In this document: positions 51,040 through 63,185 of the stretch, piece after piece
Layout: each line of letters starts with the position of its first letter
Numbering within the stretch: the stretch's first letter is position 1
From: Kalaharituber pfeilii
Lineage: Eukaryota; Ascomycota; Pezizomycetes; Pezizales; Pezizaceae
Reading direction: 5' to 3'
Assembly: GCA_015179045.1 (NCBI GenBank)
Contig: WHUZ01000145.1
Coordinates: 21,755 to 85,754, forward strand
Length of the DNA stretch: 64,000 nucleotides
Program-made: the position numbers and the translations under genes
The notes under the pieces: generated by a model
What the model was told of the DNA's origin: nothing
Seen by the model: the letters and a program-made list of their open reading frames with translations, nothing else
Databases searched by the model: none

Positions 51040-51470
51040 ATTCATTTCTAGTTGCTTGTTTTTTTTTTCTGGTTTACTTAGTTTTTATTTTCTAATGATA
51101 ACTTCTATTTTCTGTATTTCGTTTCTAGTTCTTATTTTAATATTTCTTAATTTTTTTTAGTTTTTTTTTTCTTATGCCTAAAGTGTTGTTAGCTTTTTAT
51201 TTTCTAATGGCATAACTCTTTGTTTTCGTACTATGTTTGTTTCTGATTGCCTTATACTTTTAATATTTCTTAATTTTTTTTGATTTTTTTTTTCGTACTA
51301 AAGTTTGCGTAGCTTTTTATTTTCTGATGGTTTCACTCTTTGTTTTTGTACTATGTCCGTTTCTGGCTCCTTATGCTTTTAATATTTCTTAATTTCTTTT
51401 GATTTTTGTTTTTCTTACCAAAGTATGCTTAGCTTTTTATTTTCTGATGGCTTAACTACTCGAAAGACAG
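51040..51470. repeat. ~122-bp T-rich tandem repeat, 3+ units
   Basis: ttttaatatttcttaatttt recurs near 51133, 51257 and 51378, with gctttttattttctgatggc between. It lies just 3' of the decayed gene. Confidence 0.8.
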
Positions 51471-51816
51471 TCAGCGAATCTATGGGCACATTGACAAGGA
51501 AGTGAGAAATCTTATTATTAATGTAAAAAAATTAGGAAAGGTTCAGAGTACGGGCAAACCTGCTATATTCGATTAGGCCGGACTGGAAGATAAGATGTAT
51601 CAATTCTCTAAGCCACATTGCACACCCTGCAATTTTTTATATTTTATATCATCGCCCACATGCCGCTCTGTGGGACATAGTCAGGTGTTATATTAAAATA
51701 AAGGAAAAATTCAGCACTAAGTATATGTGTTACCCGCGGTATTTATACATGAAGCAGGTAATAGTCCTAGAATCGTGTCTCTAACATTTTTACTTCCTCC
51801 ACCTGTCCATCTCGTA

Positions 51817-52143
51817 CCAGACAGAAAAATAAGTATTTGGATAGGAGATAATGCATATTATGCCCTATGCGGGTATTTGACAGAAACTAGCATATTTTCG
51901 TATACTTGATAGTAAAGAATAGGTGTAAAAGTCCAAATTTATTATGTCGGCTGTTAAAATTTCATCACATTAGCTATCCAACTACTTTCTTACATAATGA
52001 ATTTGGACACCCTATCACGAAATTGGGACTGTCTTATGGCTATTACCAGCCAAGCATATGAAAATATACTAGTTTCTGTCAAATACTGCATGGCATATAA
52101 ATATGCATTTATCTTCTATACAAATACTTATTTTTCTGTCTAG
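51817..52143. mobile_element. Complete MITE of family M1
   Basis: 327 bp; termini ccagacagaaaaataagtat / ctagacagaaaaataagtat, flanked by TA (51815-51816, 52144-52145). The centre holds the inverted motif attatgtcggctgt / acataatgaatttgg. Tc1/mariner-type non-autonomous element. Confidence 0.85.
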
Positions 52144-52241
52144 TACCTTCCTCTATTAGGATTATCTTCTTCTGAAGCCATCTGATGCCTGTTGTCTTGC
52201 CTATGTCTTTGTTGGATACCTACAACCATCTTCGTATATTA

Positions 52242-52685
52242 GAGGGATTTTGCAACATCCGGGTAAAGTTGTTCGGGTAATTACAAAGCATGATTATTAA
52301 GCGCAAAAATAACCATAATATCAATAGAGATTTTGCAAGCAACTTAGGATTATGACTTGGGTAAAATTCTTAGTACAACCTTAGGAGACTATGCGATAGC
52401 TACACACGTAATATGTATAGTTTGGCTGGCATTGCTTGCTTCATGACTTGCTTGAGAAGGCATTTTTTTCGGCTCTAATAATAAAAGAGTGTCTGAAGAT
52501 ATTATAGACAGAAGCGTGTATATAAAAAAAATCCAAGTTTTCTCAAGAAAATGGGTTTAAGCGGTATACTTGCTGTTAATTAATCTATATATATACTGTT
52601 AACTACGCCACAAATACTTCGTTGCTACAGCAATATTGCTTAATAATTACTCGAACAACTTTACCCGAATGTTGCAAAATCCCTC
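52242..52685. mobile_element. TA-flanked MITE with 40-bp termini
   Basis: Inverted termini gagggattttgcaacatccg, then ggtaaagttgttcgggtaat, match at ~95%; TA at 52240-52241 and 52686-52687. 444 bp, no ORF. Nested in L8. Confidence 0.88.
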
Positions 52686-52892
52686 TATTCCCCAAGTTTT
52701 TTAAATCGAGGTTTGCGAGTGCAATCCATGTAGTACATCGACTCAAAAGATAATGTAGAGTCCAGATTGTTATTACTTAATTTCATTACTATATGTCAAA
52801 ATTTCCTCTAACACCAAAAATATTATTTAAACCTGTTCAGAACAACATTCAGAGCATCATCCCCTAAACCAAACCTTCTCATTATAGCACAT

Positions 52893-53850
52893 ATGAAAAA
52901 ACAATCACTCTCACCCATTCACAGGCCTTCAAAATATGACTTGAAATATTTTGATAATACTAACTATGAATACTGGAATCATGGGAATTTCTCAAAGCAT
53001 TGGAAAACACGTTCAGGAAGAAGTATCAGGAAAAGTACTACAAGAGTCTCCAAGAAATTATGCAATGACATATAGTACAAGTGCTTACAACATGTTCACA
53101 CTACTGCGAGTGATGCACAGAAGGCCACTATTGATACCCTCTTGAACTGTGCTGCTAAGGTAAGCGACATCATCAATACGGTTGCATCGTTTGGTCGATT
53201 CCTCCATCATTCTTTGGCACTGTCTGTGGTGCCCTAGTTTGCCTACATAGACTTCCACTGTAGCTTTCTCTGCACTTTGGGGAAACAGTCTTTGTAGAGT
53301 TGATGCCGTCCCTATGCTAATATTGCCTTGGGCACGCTTACTAGGATACACCTGCTCTAACCACTGATAATGTATCGATTACTGGGCTCATTAAGACTCA
53401 ATTCTGCAATTCATTACCATTTACAATTCGCTACATGGTTCTCCAACAAGCCTCAGCACCATTCTCCAATACGCATTCCACGTGGTTCCCTAGTAGGCAC
53501 TCAAGTACTCAGTCCTACTCCTTCTGATTATTACAAGGAGGCCTATGGCTCAGCAAGAGGTATGATTTTATCCACAGCTCCTCTTGTCCATGCTAATTAT
53601 TATAGAATATGATGCTTCTCGCCTTAAAGAAATGGCAGCTGCCAACTTCCAGTACTCACTGCAAATTCAAATGTTGGAAACGGAAGTAGAAGTGCTCTGG
53701 CAGTAGCAGGAGCGGGATGCGCAGACATTGTACATATTAAAGAAGCAAAGCATATAGAACAGAGAGCGATTGTGCAGGCTGGAGAAAACTCTTCTCTCTG
53801 TTGGGATATCTGTACACGATTGCACTTCGACCAAGAAAATGGGTTAATTG
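52893..53850 (+). pseudogene. Possible decayed ORF with coiled coil, unrecognised
   Basis: Short frames (52893-53075, 53370-53612) followed by a readable ASRLKEMAAANFQYSLQIQM with later stops. It could be one degenerate gene, but continuity is weak. Confidence 0.3.
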
Positions 53851-56765
53851 CCTCTTGAAAAGGCTTTTTTTATCTTTCCTTGCTGGCATTTCTAGCTCTC
53901 GAACTTAGTAGTGATAATGTTTTGGTGTTGTGGATTGGTTGCATTCTCATTTTTCTTTAGCAGCGTTCTCAATAATAAATTTTGTTGCCCTACAGTTTGA
54001 GTTACTATATGTCCTACTTATGTTTTTATGCTTTTCTATAGCTATGGAATTAGAATCTGCAGAATTAGTGATATTACCATGAGTGGGAAAATACAGCACA
54101 AGACGATTACAATATGAGGCAAGGTATGGGCGGAAGCAACACCAGTGGCGGAGGAAAGGCACTTGGCAAGAATCGCAGGCACCCGTAGATTCGCCGTTGC
54201 GTCACCTGTATTATACATTCCAATTGATAGGGAATCGTGTGTTCTATATTGAAGGCTTCGCAACATGTAGAGAAGGTTGGCATGCATCAAATGTTACACG
54301 TGTGGAGAATCGGACTTTCTGCTATTGCTACTAAACTAACATTCCGCATCGCCGTGGAAAGCTCAAAAATTGGGAGAAAATCGAAACGACAAAAATGGCA
54401 ATATTTAGCGTGGTCTCAGACACTAGCAGCTGCGCTGGCTTGGCGTGGCACCATTGGAACGATGACTAATTTTTCCAAGCCAAGATGTTCATCTGCAACC
54501 TTGTCAACTTTTTGTTCCGTTTTGCAGCCATCCTACCCAAGGGATGCTGCCAACTTTGAGATGAGTCCGAACATGTTTAAGCTCACTTCTGCCTGTATGT
54601 ATGTTACTTTTATTCCATCTTTAGCCCCTTCTGGAAATAATAACGCAAAATCTAAACCAATTCTTTATATATAGAGCCGGTTGATAAGAATGCTATTTGA
54701 TGCTTACACTCACTTTACTGCTCTCATGCATCGATGTCTGCATCCCCTATTGTCTTCTCTTCCCCCGCTTTTATACTAATACCAAAGCTTTCAGTCCATG
54801 AGTGCAAAAGAGTATTCAATGTGCATTCTCCAGAGTGGAGCGCACACCTCTCTCCCTCCCCCCCATGGCCTTCAGAAATAGGCTTATGAAGGGACTTCAG
54901 ACCATGCGTACGTTTGCCATAATGCGTCACAATCATCTCGTCAACTGAGGCTTGCGCATCGAAGGATGAGAGCATTTTTGAGCGCGACTTGGAAGTTTGA
55001 GGCTAATGACTCCACTTTACTGTGCCATTCAGATGTGTTAGCATTTGTATCTGAGATATAAAAATAGCGTTTTATCTGCTCATGTCGACGAAGACTTATA
55101 TGAGATGGGATTAATGGGTAGTCCGCACCTTAACTGGAAGCAATCTGCTGATAGTCTTTTATGGTAAGAAGTTTGAAGAATTATTTCTTCTTACTCTCAC
55201 TGTTGGCACTGGGCAACTTTTGGCACTTTTTACAAGTTGCTTGTTGGTACCCAGGCATGTTAGTATAGTACCTTAACAGCACTGGAGGATTTCCAGGGTA
55301 AGGCATTTTACCTACGTAGATAACCTCATCGCAGTGAAATATATCAATGAGCAAGGTCAGGCTGGCATTTCTAGTCGGAGGAGTATTAAAATTAGAGTCT
55401 TGGAAAAACTTAAGATTTAAGCTACACTTACATGATCCTTGTTAGTTGTCAAAAGAAGAATAAGTATGGCTGACTCATGATAGTATAGTGGGTGTGCAGC
55501 GAGTATTTGGTAGAGAAGAAAAAATCAGAAGGTGAAATTAATTAAAGGAATTCCTTGTTCCAATCAAGGGTATAGGTTAAGTTATAAAAAAAAAATAAAT
55601 AAGGTAAAATTAATTGAAGGAATTCCTTATTCCGATCAGGACTGGCTCTGAATTGTCTATTGTCTTGGCCTACGTGTGGACTCTGGACTCCATCTCCACT
55701 ATCCGGCAGATAGATTATACCACTTGAGGAGATATGCAGAGGCATAAATATTGCGTACTGGTATTAACTTTAGTGTGAGCGCTAAGCAACCCTCCAAAGC
55801 TGAAACTTGAACTGCTTTTCATTCAAATATTGAATTCTGTGATAGGGCGTTGTTATATCTCATTATATAGACCCATAGGACACAGACCCATTAACCCAAC
55901 GAGTATGCTTTTGGGCACTTACAAAGTGAGATACTGATATGACAATTGTTGCTCGCAGTCGAGTCTCGCCCCAATTGCGTGGATATGCTGGTAGGCCAGA
56001 CACCTTGGTTTTATAGCTCTTCTGCATCACACATGAGAAGAAAAACAAGCAATTTCATTCAGTAGTTTATTCCTATTCCCTTTAAGGGATTTTCTGCTAA
56101 GGGGAGCCTGGTATGACTGATCCATCTTTACCACTTCTATTTTTGCAAGTATATAGTACTTACTTCAAAAGGCATTTTATCTTTTAAGTGCCTTTTCTGA
56201 TTGTTGGACTTTTTCATTGTGAGAATATAAGTGGGGTTGATATGCCCATCAATCTTGGCAAACTGACCAACTTATGTCAAAACCCTCTGGTGAGGGAGAT
56301 ATGAAGCTGAATGCTCTCCCCGAATAGAATCGTAAAGAAAGTTCTATATATAAATCCCATTCCGCCCTTTCTAAAACCTGATTTCTGAAACTTCCAGACG
56401 GTTCTTCTGGTTTTCACATTGGAGGGCTCTCTCATATCTCTCCACCTCTCCCCCTCTCTCCTCTCCTTCCCCTACACCTTCGTAGCGGATAGAATCTTGT
56501 AAACTTCGCCTAAAGTTTGCTCAAATTAGGTCCATTAAAGAATTTCGACTCCAAACAAGCTTGCTTGTATGCCTCCCAATCATGTCAAACCTCAACCGGA
56601 CATTGTACTAATAGCCATGTGGTGTAGAGACTTACGCAGGTAGATATAGATATTCAAGTTTGGATGCAGGAAATAGTTGTCCAGAGTTAAGGACTAAAAG
56701 AATAATATAAGAGCAGGTTGTCTCTCTTGCGTGGTGAGGACAAGTGGAGGTTCATGTGAGGCTTT
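53851..56765. other. Degenerate AT-rich region, no supported gene
   Basis: Holds the short repeat shared with 30625-30700 (at 54290-54360) and a 72-bp direct repeat with ttaattaaaggaattccttg (55530 and 55602). The ORF at 54237-54674 passes through that repeat and shows no domain, so I do not call it. Confidence 0.45.
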
Positions 56766-57845
56766 GTGGACCGATTTCGGGAAGAGGCGGAAAAATTCAC
56801 ATATGTTGCGGCCATTCAGTTGGAAATTATTGATGAACTCGATGAAGATACAGTCAAGAAAATGGGAGTAACAAGAGAGCAACTAAAAGAGCAGCTATGG
56901 TATGAAACATTATTGCTGCCATATACGAAAATATATGCGCAGACTGATGCGAGAAGGCAAAAATCTCGAGAAAGGTTAGCAAAGGCATGGGGTGAGAGTT
57001 AGGAGAGTGACAGCAAATTACTCTCTATCATGCTGCCATGGCCATCAGAAGAATTCCTTCATAAATTGCCTGTGTTTGCAGAAGTAGAATGAAATTTTAA
57101 GGTAGCAAAGCCTATACTAGAAAGTGCGATTGCCAATCGACTGTCAACAACGTATACTAGGTTAGCAATATTTCTAATCTGCCGATTCTTCTGCTTATTA
57201 AATACTCAGGAAAGAAACATAGTTATATCGGAGAGACATTAGCATGGCATTGGATATCTTATCGAAGACCTCTCAAGATACTCTCATGAGATCCAATTTC
57301 AAAGAAGAGGTTTCAGTGTCTAACTCTGATGGCAATATCTCAGAGGGCTTACAGGAAGACAGAAGTGTCCAGTCACCCGAATCGGCCAAAGAGGGTAATG
57401 CAGCTAGCTTAGAAAGGGGTAACTCCTAGCCGAAAAGTCCCAAGCCGAAGAAAGCCCAGTAATACTATGAAGATCGAAAAGATTCTGCAATAAGAGGAGA
57501 CACAATTATGGGTATCTCGAGAGCGAGAATGGAAGTGAAAACATTGGATAGTCAAAGACAGTTAAGCTGTGAAATACCATCTCAATAATAGAATTAGATG
57601 TGGAGGAAGCAGTTGATGAACTAAGAAGAGAGGCTAGGCAGGATGTTGCAGAGGAGGATCTAGAGGCGGTGGATACTGCGATCAAGGGGTTGCTTTCTGT
57701 TGGGAACTCTAGCAGCCAGAGTCAAATCTCCAATAAAACTGTATTGATAAGATTAGAGCTAATGGTACGTTTGCTAAAGTTGGAGATCGCGGTGGATAAT
57801 GAGGAAGAGAAGGTTTCTACTCCTGGCGATAGCAATAATGCGTAG
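56766..57845 (+). pseudogene. Decayed relative of the N-terminal part of dioxygenase gene E
   Basis: Frames 56766-57002, 57244-57429 and 57600-57845 are separated by stops. KKMGVTREQLKEQLWYETLL with ARRQKSRERLAKAW, then IMLPWPSEEFLHKLPVFAEV and ILESAIANRLS, parallel in order the 24520 protein (ALGMDQKVMW..., DRRKRRFLATIEAMW, LMLPSKESEHLLAALRRLAL, LVSETIAKRLANRS). An acidic Ser/Glu tail follows, as in gene E. No dioxygenase domain remains here. Similarity is distant and judged by eye. Confidence 0.5.
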
Positions 57846-57989
57846 GATGATACGAAATGAATACAGGAGATGGATTAGGAAAGAAGTATCCTACTTGCTG
57901 GAGCATTTTTATTTATTCCTTTCTTATTGGTACCTGCATCTACGTGTTTTGGAAAAGTCACATAGATTGTGTGATTCATTTAGGTATAT

Positions 57990-60645
57990 TATTACCTCTT
58001 ACTAGGTTAGTTTCTGTATTCCTGTTCCTTTTTTGATTTTGTTTCTATATATGTCTATAGCATTCAGCTATTTCATATGAGCTTTTTCATTTAGCATGGA
58101 TTGATAATTTTGTGTTAGCTCCGTACAGTATATATTAAGTTACTGGAGTTTTGCTTTGAAGGTGCTATTATACATTACCTGATATATTATGGAAATATAC
58201 TTTATTTTTGTTGAGCTCTCACTTACTATGATAGTGGATGTGCGCAGGTGCTACCCTCTCCTAGAAAGTAGGTGGACGCCAACTGCTCCTGTGGAGTGGC
58301 AACCTTCTTATATGACAGCCTTATCATGTATGTGCAATGGGCTTGTGTATGTAAAGCATGTTGCAAATACCTTCACAGGACTATATACATATTAAAATAC
58401 TTCAGAAACAGGTTATTCGGAAGCTGAGTCATACACGAACTGAGTCTAGGTCATCCGGGAGCTGAGTCATATGTGAACTGAGTCATTCCCACCCTAGAGT
58501 TTGCTGGCTCAGGCTTCGCTTTCTCCTCTTTCATCTCCTTACTCCTTCGAAACACACCTTGGAAATACGCAAACATATAAACATGCAAACATGCAGTATC
58601 TCTTCTTCACAGCAACCCTCCTTCGCAGCAACTGCCTCCCCCTCCTAGCTCTTGGTAGCTCCTCAGGTACGCCCCGCGATACTCCCCTTAAAGTCTCCCC
58701 CCCGCAGTAAGAGCATCTCACTGAAACTTTTTTACAGAACTCCTTGCTCGTCATACACTGAATTGACACGCTGTAAAGAATGGGTCAGGGTCGGGGTCGA
58801 GATACAGGGTAGGCAGCGAGTGCCAGGGAGGCAGCGGGGTTCACGGTGGGTAGAGACAGTCAGCGCTATATGATGTAGAGAGATGTATGCAGAGTTACGT
58901 ACAGCCTGAGGGTGGATACAAGTTGTTACGTGAGGAGCAGAGAGGGACGTGGGATGAGCCTCCTTTATGGAGAGCCCAGGAATCTTGGCAGAAGAACATT
59001 CTAGATACAGGAGAATCAAACGAGCCCAGAAACTTGGCAGAAGAACAAACTAGTGCGGGAGAAACTTCGAGCTAATGCAGGAGAACATTCTGGACGAATC
59101 ATGGATGCAAGAGAATATGCAGGAACATACGGACAGCGACTGGGATGCAAGCGGCTGCTGTGCGTAAGGACTCGGGGCGGGCGGCGAGGGTTGGAGCTTT
59201 CAGGTACTGCCACTACGTGGCGGCTCGGCAGGAGTTTGGGCTGTGGTAGAGAATATGCAGGAACATACGGGCAGCGACCGGGATGCAAGCGGCTGCTGTG
59301 CGTAAGGACTCAGGGCGGGCGGCGAGGGTCGGAGCTTTCAGGTACTGCCGCTACGCGGCGGCTCGGCAGGAGTTCGGGCTGTGGCAGAGAATATGCAGGA
59401 ACATACGGGCAGTGACCGGGATGCAAGCGGCTGCTGTGCATAAGGACTCAGGGCGGGCGGCGAGGGTCGGAGCTTTCAGGTACTGCCGCTACGCGGCGGC
59501 TCGGCAGGAGTTCGGGCTGTGGCAGGGTCTCGGGGCCTCGGGTCTCGCGTATCATGTGCGGGAAGAGTATTTCGGCCGTGGTGGAGGTTGGTTCGTTACA
59601 CAAGCACTGAGTTCACGTGCTAAACTCACGCGCCGCCTAGCTCACACGCCGCCAAACTCATATGCCGCAGAAAAACTCATACGCTGCAGAACTCGCGCTG
59701 ATTTTACGTGTGCTGAATTCCTGAGGTGTATTCATGCCTAACTCACCTACTGGACTCTCCAGCCGACTTGCCAGCCTAATACCTTTATATTGTCGCTGGC
59801 TTGTTGCTTTTTCCCTTCTCCTTTCACTTTTTGCTAGACTATTCACTATGTAAAACATTCTATGCATAGTGCCTGAATTTTTACAAAGTTAGTACCTGAA
59901 TTATTTGTGCGTAACGCCTAATAATTGGGGTAGAAGATGTCGGAAGCAGAAGGAAAAAAGGAGATTTGAGAGAGTTCGAGAGGTGAATGCTAAGGTGGAG
60001 GCAACAATGCCCTTTAGAAAGCCTGAGAAGTATGCTGAAGTCTTCCATAAGCATATTCGGAGCTTGGTGAATTCGTTTATAAAGCTTCCGATTGCCTCAA
60101 CTGCGGTTTTCTTTCAAGACTTAATCGTTGATCAAGACAAAAAAATTTAGTGCTCTGATGTTGAGTATGATCAACCCTTTGAACAGGCTAGATTAACAGA
60201 AGAGAGTGGAAGGTAGATATCTTCGGAAAGTACTGAATTACTGGTTAGGAACTGGAGGTCACGTGACAACATTACCTTCATTCAGGAAGATCAACAGTGG
60301 ATGCTCCACAAATTCTAGGAAGCAATCGAATTTACGAAGAAGAGGGATGAAAGGGAAGGGGAAAGACTGGTGAAGGCTACCGAGGGACTGAACAGAGTCA
60401 TCATGATTGAAGAAATTCAGGACAGAACAGTAGCAACACAGGACATTATTGACTTTATTAAGAAAAGTGAGGCAATGGACCCTTTTTCCTAGAAGACCAG
60501 ATAGAAGATTCGATTACAGTAGCACAGTACTAGGTAAACAACATGTACGATAACGGGGAATATGTCATCTGCACCCCAAGGTAGGACGACACATATAGCG
60601 ACAGTTCAATCAGGACAGTAACTGTAGCACCTAGAATGGTGACTC
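57990..60645. repeat. Right arm of the inverted repeat
   Basis: Reverse complement of 36200-38350, with one tandem unit instead of four and an extra ~840 bp (58765-59605) that includes a 138-bp tandem repeat. Differences against the left arm are mostly C-to-T and G-to-A in the part I compared. Confidence 0.62.
59111..59525. repeat. 138-bp tandem repeat, three units
   Basis: Units start gagaatatgcaggaacatac at 59111, 59249 and 59387. 138 is a multiple of three, so a 46-residue repeat (EYAGTYGQRPGCKRLLCVRT...) is encoded twice before a TGA in unit three. It is probably repeat translation, though the exact spacing is notable. Confidence 0.88.
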
Positions 60646-61465
60646 TAGATCAAGACGGACCATCAGTCTGTAATTGGATTACCCTTCACGTCCTCCTACT
60701 TTCACTCCGGCCACCCTCCTTGTCCTCCTACTCCCACTCCTCGTTTTATTTTATTTGCTGTTACATATATATACTAATTTTAAAAATATAGTATCCTATT
60801 AGAAAATCGACAGATATTCAAATGCAAAAAGATACTCTTACAGCTATTTATTCCTTGCAAGAGGAATATTCACTACCTCCTCCAGGGACAAATGATTGCC
60901 ATCACTCTAAAGTGGCTTCACTTTGTCAAAAGCACTCTACTTTTGGAGCATATCACTTGGCATATTGGATGCAGAAAGGACATACTTTTACCCACCTACT
61001 TTGTCCGAGAGTGCCAGCTACAAGCAGCGGGCTGTAGATGCTTTCTTTTAATAATATTTCTCAATTTTAAGTTATTGGAATGCTTTTTTTAGTTATTGAT
61101 CCTGATTGTTATTTACGTTATTGGAGGCTTTTTCAGGAAGATTGTTCTAAAAATATACCATGTTCTTTGCTGAATACTTCTCATCGTGCCTGTTTTTATG
61201 GACTTGCTTTATTGCGAAATACTCAAATTGAAGCTCATGAAGACTATAATGATACTCCTGATAGTTGGGTGGCTATGTGTTGTTAGGGAAACTTTATAAG
61301 AGGAGAGTTAGTTTTGCCTGATTTAGGGATAAAGTTAAAGTTTCAGCAAGGGGATGTTATTTTTTTTCGTTCTCGTTTACTTGAGCTTTTTGTTGGAGAC
61401 TTTGATGATGCTGTTCCAGTATTGTTTTTGTTTCGTATGAGAAGATTTTAAATAAAACTTGGCTT
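59938..61465 (+). pseudogene. Pseudogene copy B of the N-module plus TET/JBP-like gene
   Basis: N-module from ATG 59938 (MSEAEGK...) with the extended part found in copy C, broken by TAG at 60149 and others. Then comes the minisatellite seed (60685-60745), the intron 3' end (ctaattttaaaaatatag) and exon 2 from MQKDTLTAIYSLQEEYS (60822). The dioxygenase HEDYND keeps HxD, but the distal His is replaced (RSRLLELFV), and stops occur at 61284 and near the end. Inactive relative of 27598-29346. Confidence 0.75.
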
Positions 61466-61780
61466 TAAACTAGATTAATCTTCTAGATCATACTTTCTAT
61501 ATTTCGATTCATATTATATGCCTATAATTATAACCGACAGCTGGTTGCTGACTCTGAGGGTAAGCCAAGCTATTAATCATTTGTCGAACTCTTAGGGTAA
61601 GTCAGTTGCTGATAGTTCATTAAACTCTGAGGGTAAGATAGTTTTTCATAGGAAAGAAAAATATTTGAATTTGGTTTAATCGTTTTTTTTCTTTAAGACA
61701 GTTGTTTATTCATGGTAAAATATTGCACACTTGCCTCTACTACTTATTAAACTCTTATATTTATTTCTTCGGTATCTATA

Positions 61781-61960
61781 ACGGACCAGCCTCACCGGGC
61801 CATTAGCCAGTGCTAAGTCGCAGATGGAGTCAGGCGGGCCACGCAGTGCTCACAAGTTTAAGTAGAATGCTGCTTGTAAAGGAAAGAGTATGGTCAGGAG
61901 AGTATATGTTTTATTGCTTGAAGGGCCTAGACTACGAAGTGGAAAGGAGCGCAGCGTAAT
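61781..61960 (+). repeat. LTR-like repeat shared with 21843-22215
   Basis: taacggaccagcctcaccgg, then gagtcaggcgggccacgcag, align to 21844 onward. No internal domain or second LTR nearby. Confidence 0.5.
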
Positions 61961-62028
61961 GGTATAGTAGCAGTGCACACAATGGCAGCATATATTAGCA
62001 GTGCACCTTTAAAGCAGGCATATACTAG

Positions 62029-62460
62029 TCTCATACCAAGTCCATGGCATAGGCTTCTCCTTTCTCACTTAGGGTTCGCCCTTTCACTGTCCTGACTCGA
62101 GCATCAACCTTGCCCTCTGAACTGGCTGGACTCACACTGAACTTGCCTACCAAAACTTGTCCCCAGAACACCTTATCTTCATAGTTTCACTTGCTTGTTA
62201 CTTGTTCAATCTCCTTTTTACTTGTTACCAGACTATTCACTTCTGTGTATAGTGCCTGAACATTCACATTATTAGCACCTTAATGATTTGTGTGCAGTGC
62301 CTAATAGTTCTGGTGGAATATGTCTGAGGCAAAAGGAAAAGAGATGTTTGAGAGAGTTCAAGTAGTAAATACTGAGATTTTTTTTTTTTTTTTTTTTTTT
62401 TTAATATCATTTCTCACTTGCCGAAATACTGAGATTGAGAGAATAAGACCAATTATAACT
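62029..62460 (+). repeat. Fourth copy (D) of the 5' module and N-module start
   Basis: Begins gtctcataccaagtccatgg, the counterpart of 30063, continues with caggcttctcctttctcac and the leader, then ATG 62320 MSEAKGKEMFERVQVVNTE. A micro-insertion interrupts it at 62380-62423, and homology fades afterwards. Confidence 0.68.
62367..62436 (-). mobile_element. 21-bp LINE-tail insertion (S6)
   Basis: Between two copies of aaatactgagatt (62367-62379, 62424-62436) lie a ~23-T run and aatatcatttctcacttgcc, i.e. the last ~21 bp of the LINE 3' end (minus strand). It is an extremely short target-primed insertion. Confidence 0.85.
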
Positions 62461-63185
62461 ACATCGCCAATGGAGACCATTGTGCCTATGGTAAATATAT
62501 TACTAATACTCTCATCATGCCTATAGAAAATAGACTATTCTGTGCCCATTAAATACATCACAAATGGGCTCGTTGCACATATGGGAAATAGACCATTTTG
62601 CATATATTAAAAATAGCTCATCGCATATCTGTCAAGTAACCAGTTTGCCAAGATCAAGTAAACCACCAGTAGTATTAAAATAGTACACATAGCAGTCGCT
62701 GCATAGTTAACCAATGTGTGGGCCATTAAGCACTGGGTAGCCCATGTAGAAAATAGAACATTTTGCATATAGCAAATACATCAAAAATGCCCTCGTAGTA
62801 CATGTAGAAAATAGGTTATGTTACGTATAGTAAACATGTTGAAAATACCCTTATTGCACATATAAAAAATGGGTCATTTTACGTAACAGCAAATAGTCGG
62901 CAGATTCAATACTATATTAACTCATATAAGAGCAAGAAAACAAACACGTGCTAGTTCAGTCTTAGCAGGACTCAGGCGCCATTAATCACACTAGTGTGCT
63001 ATTCATGCAATCTTGGTATTACTAAGTACAACTAATCTCCAGCTTCTCTACAAATCTCCGTAGTATTGAGGTTAGCATTACAGATCATTACATGCCCATG
63101 CATAATACATGCGCACTGGTGCTGCGAATTTTGCCAAGACCGAACTAGCATGCGTTTGTTTTCTTGCTTTTACGTAAGTTAATAC
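62437..63185. other. Degenerate repeats, no gene
   Basis: Loose 55-65-bp repeats around gcacatatggaaaatagacc / ttgcatatagtaaatacatc (62460-62900). Confidence 0.5.

Larger units (their letters stand above)
51632..52760 (-). mobile_element. ORF2-less LINE derivative (L8) carrying two nested MITEs
   Basis: 3' end with diverged tail (tatcatcgcccacatgccgc) followed by a UTR nearly parallel to L3 (atgtgttacccgcgg...catgaagcagg). The ORF1 RRM-like region resumes after MITE M1 (52150-52240, aligning to 8225-8300) and again after the second MITE (52688-52745). Removing both inserts gives the same layout as L2/L3. Confidence 0.72.

Noticed and set aside
54237..54674. 145-codon plus-strand ORF as a gene
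   Set aside because: Runs through a dispersed repeat also present at 30625-30700; no domain, splice pattern or homologous frame.
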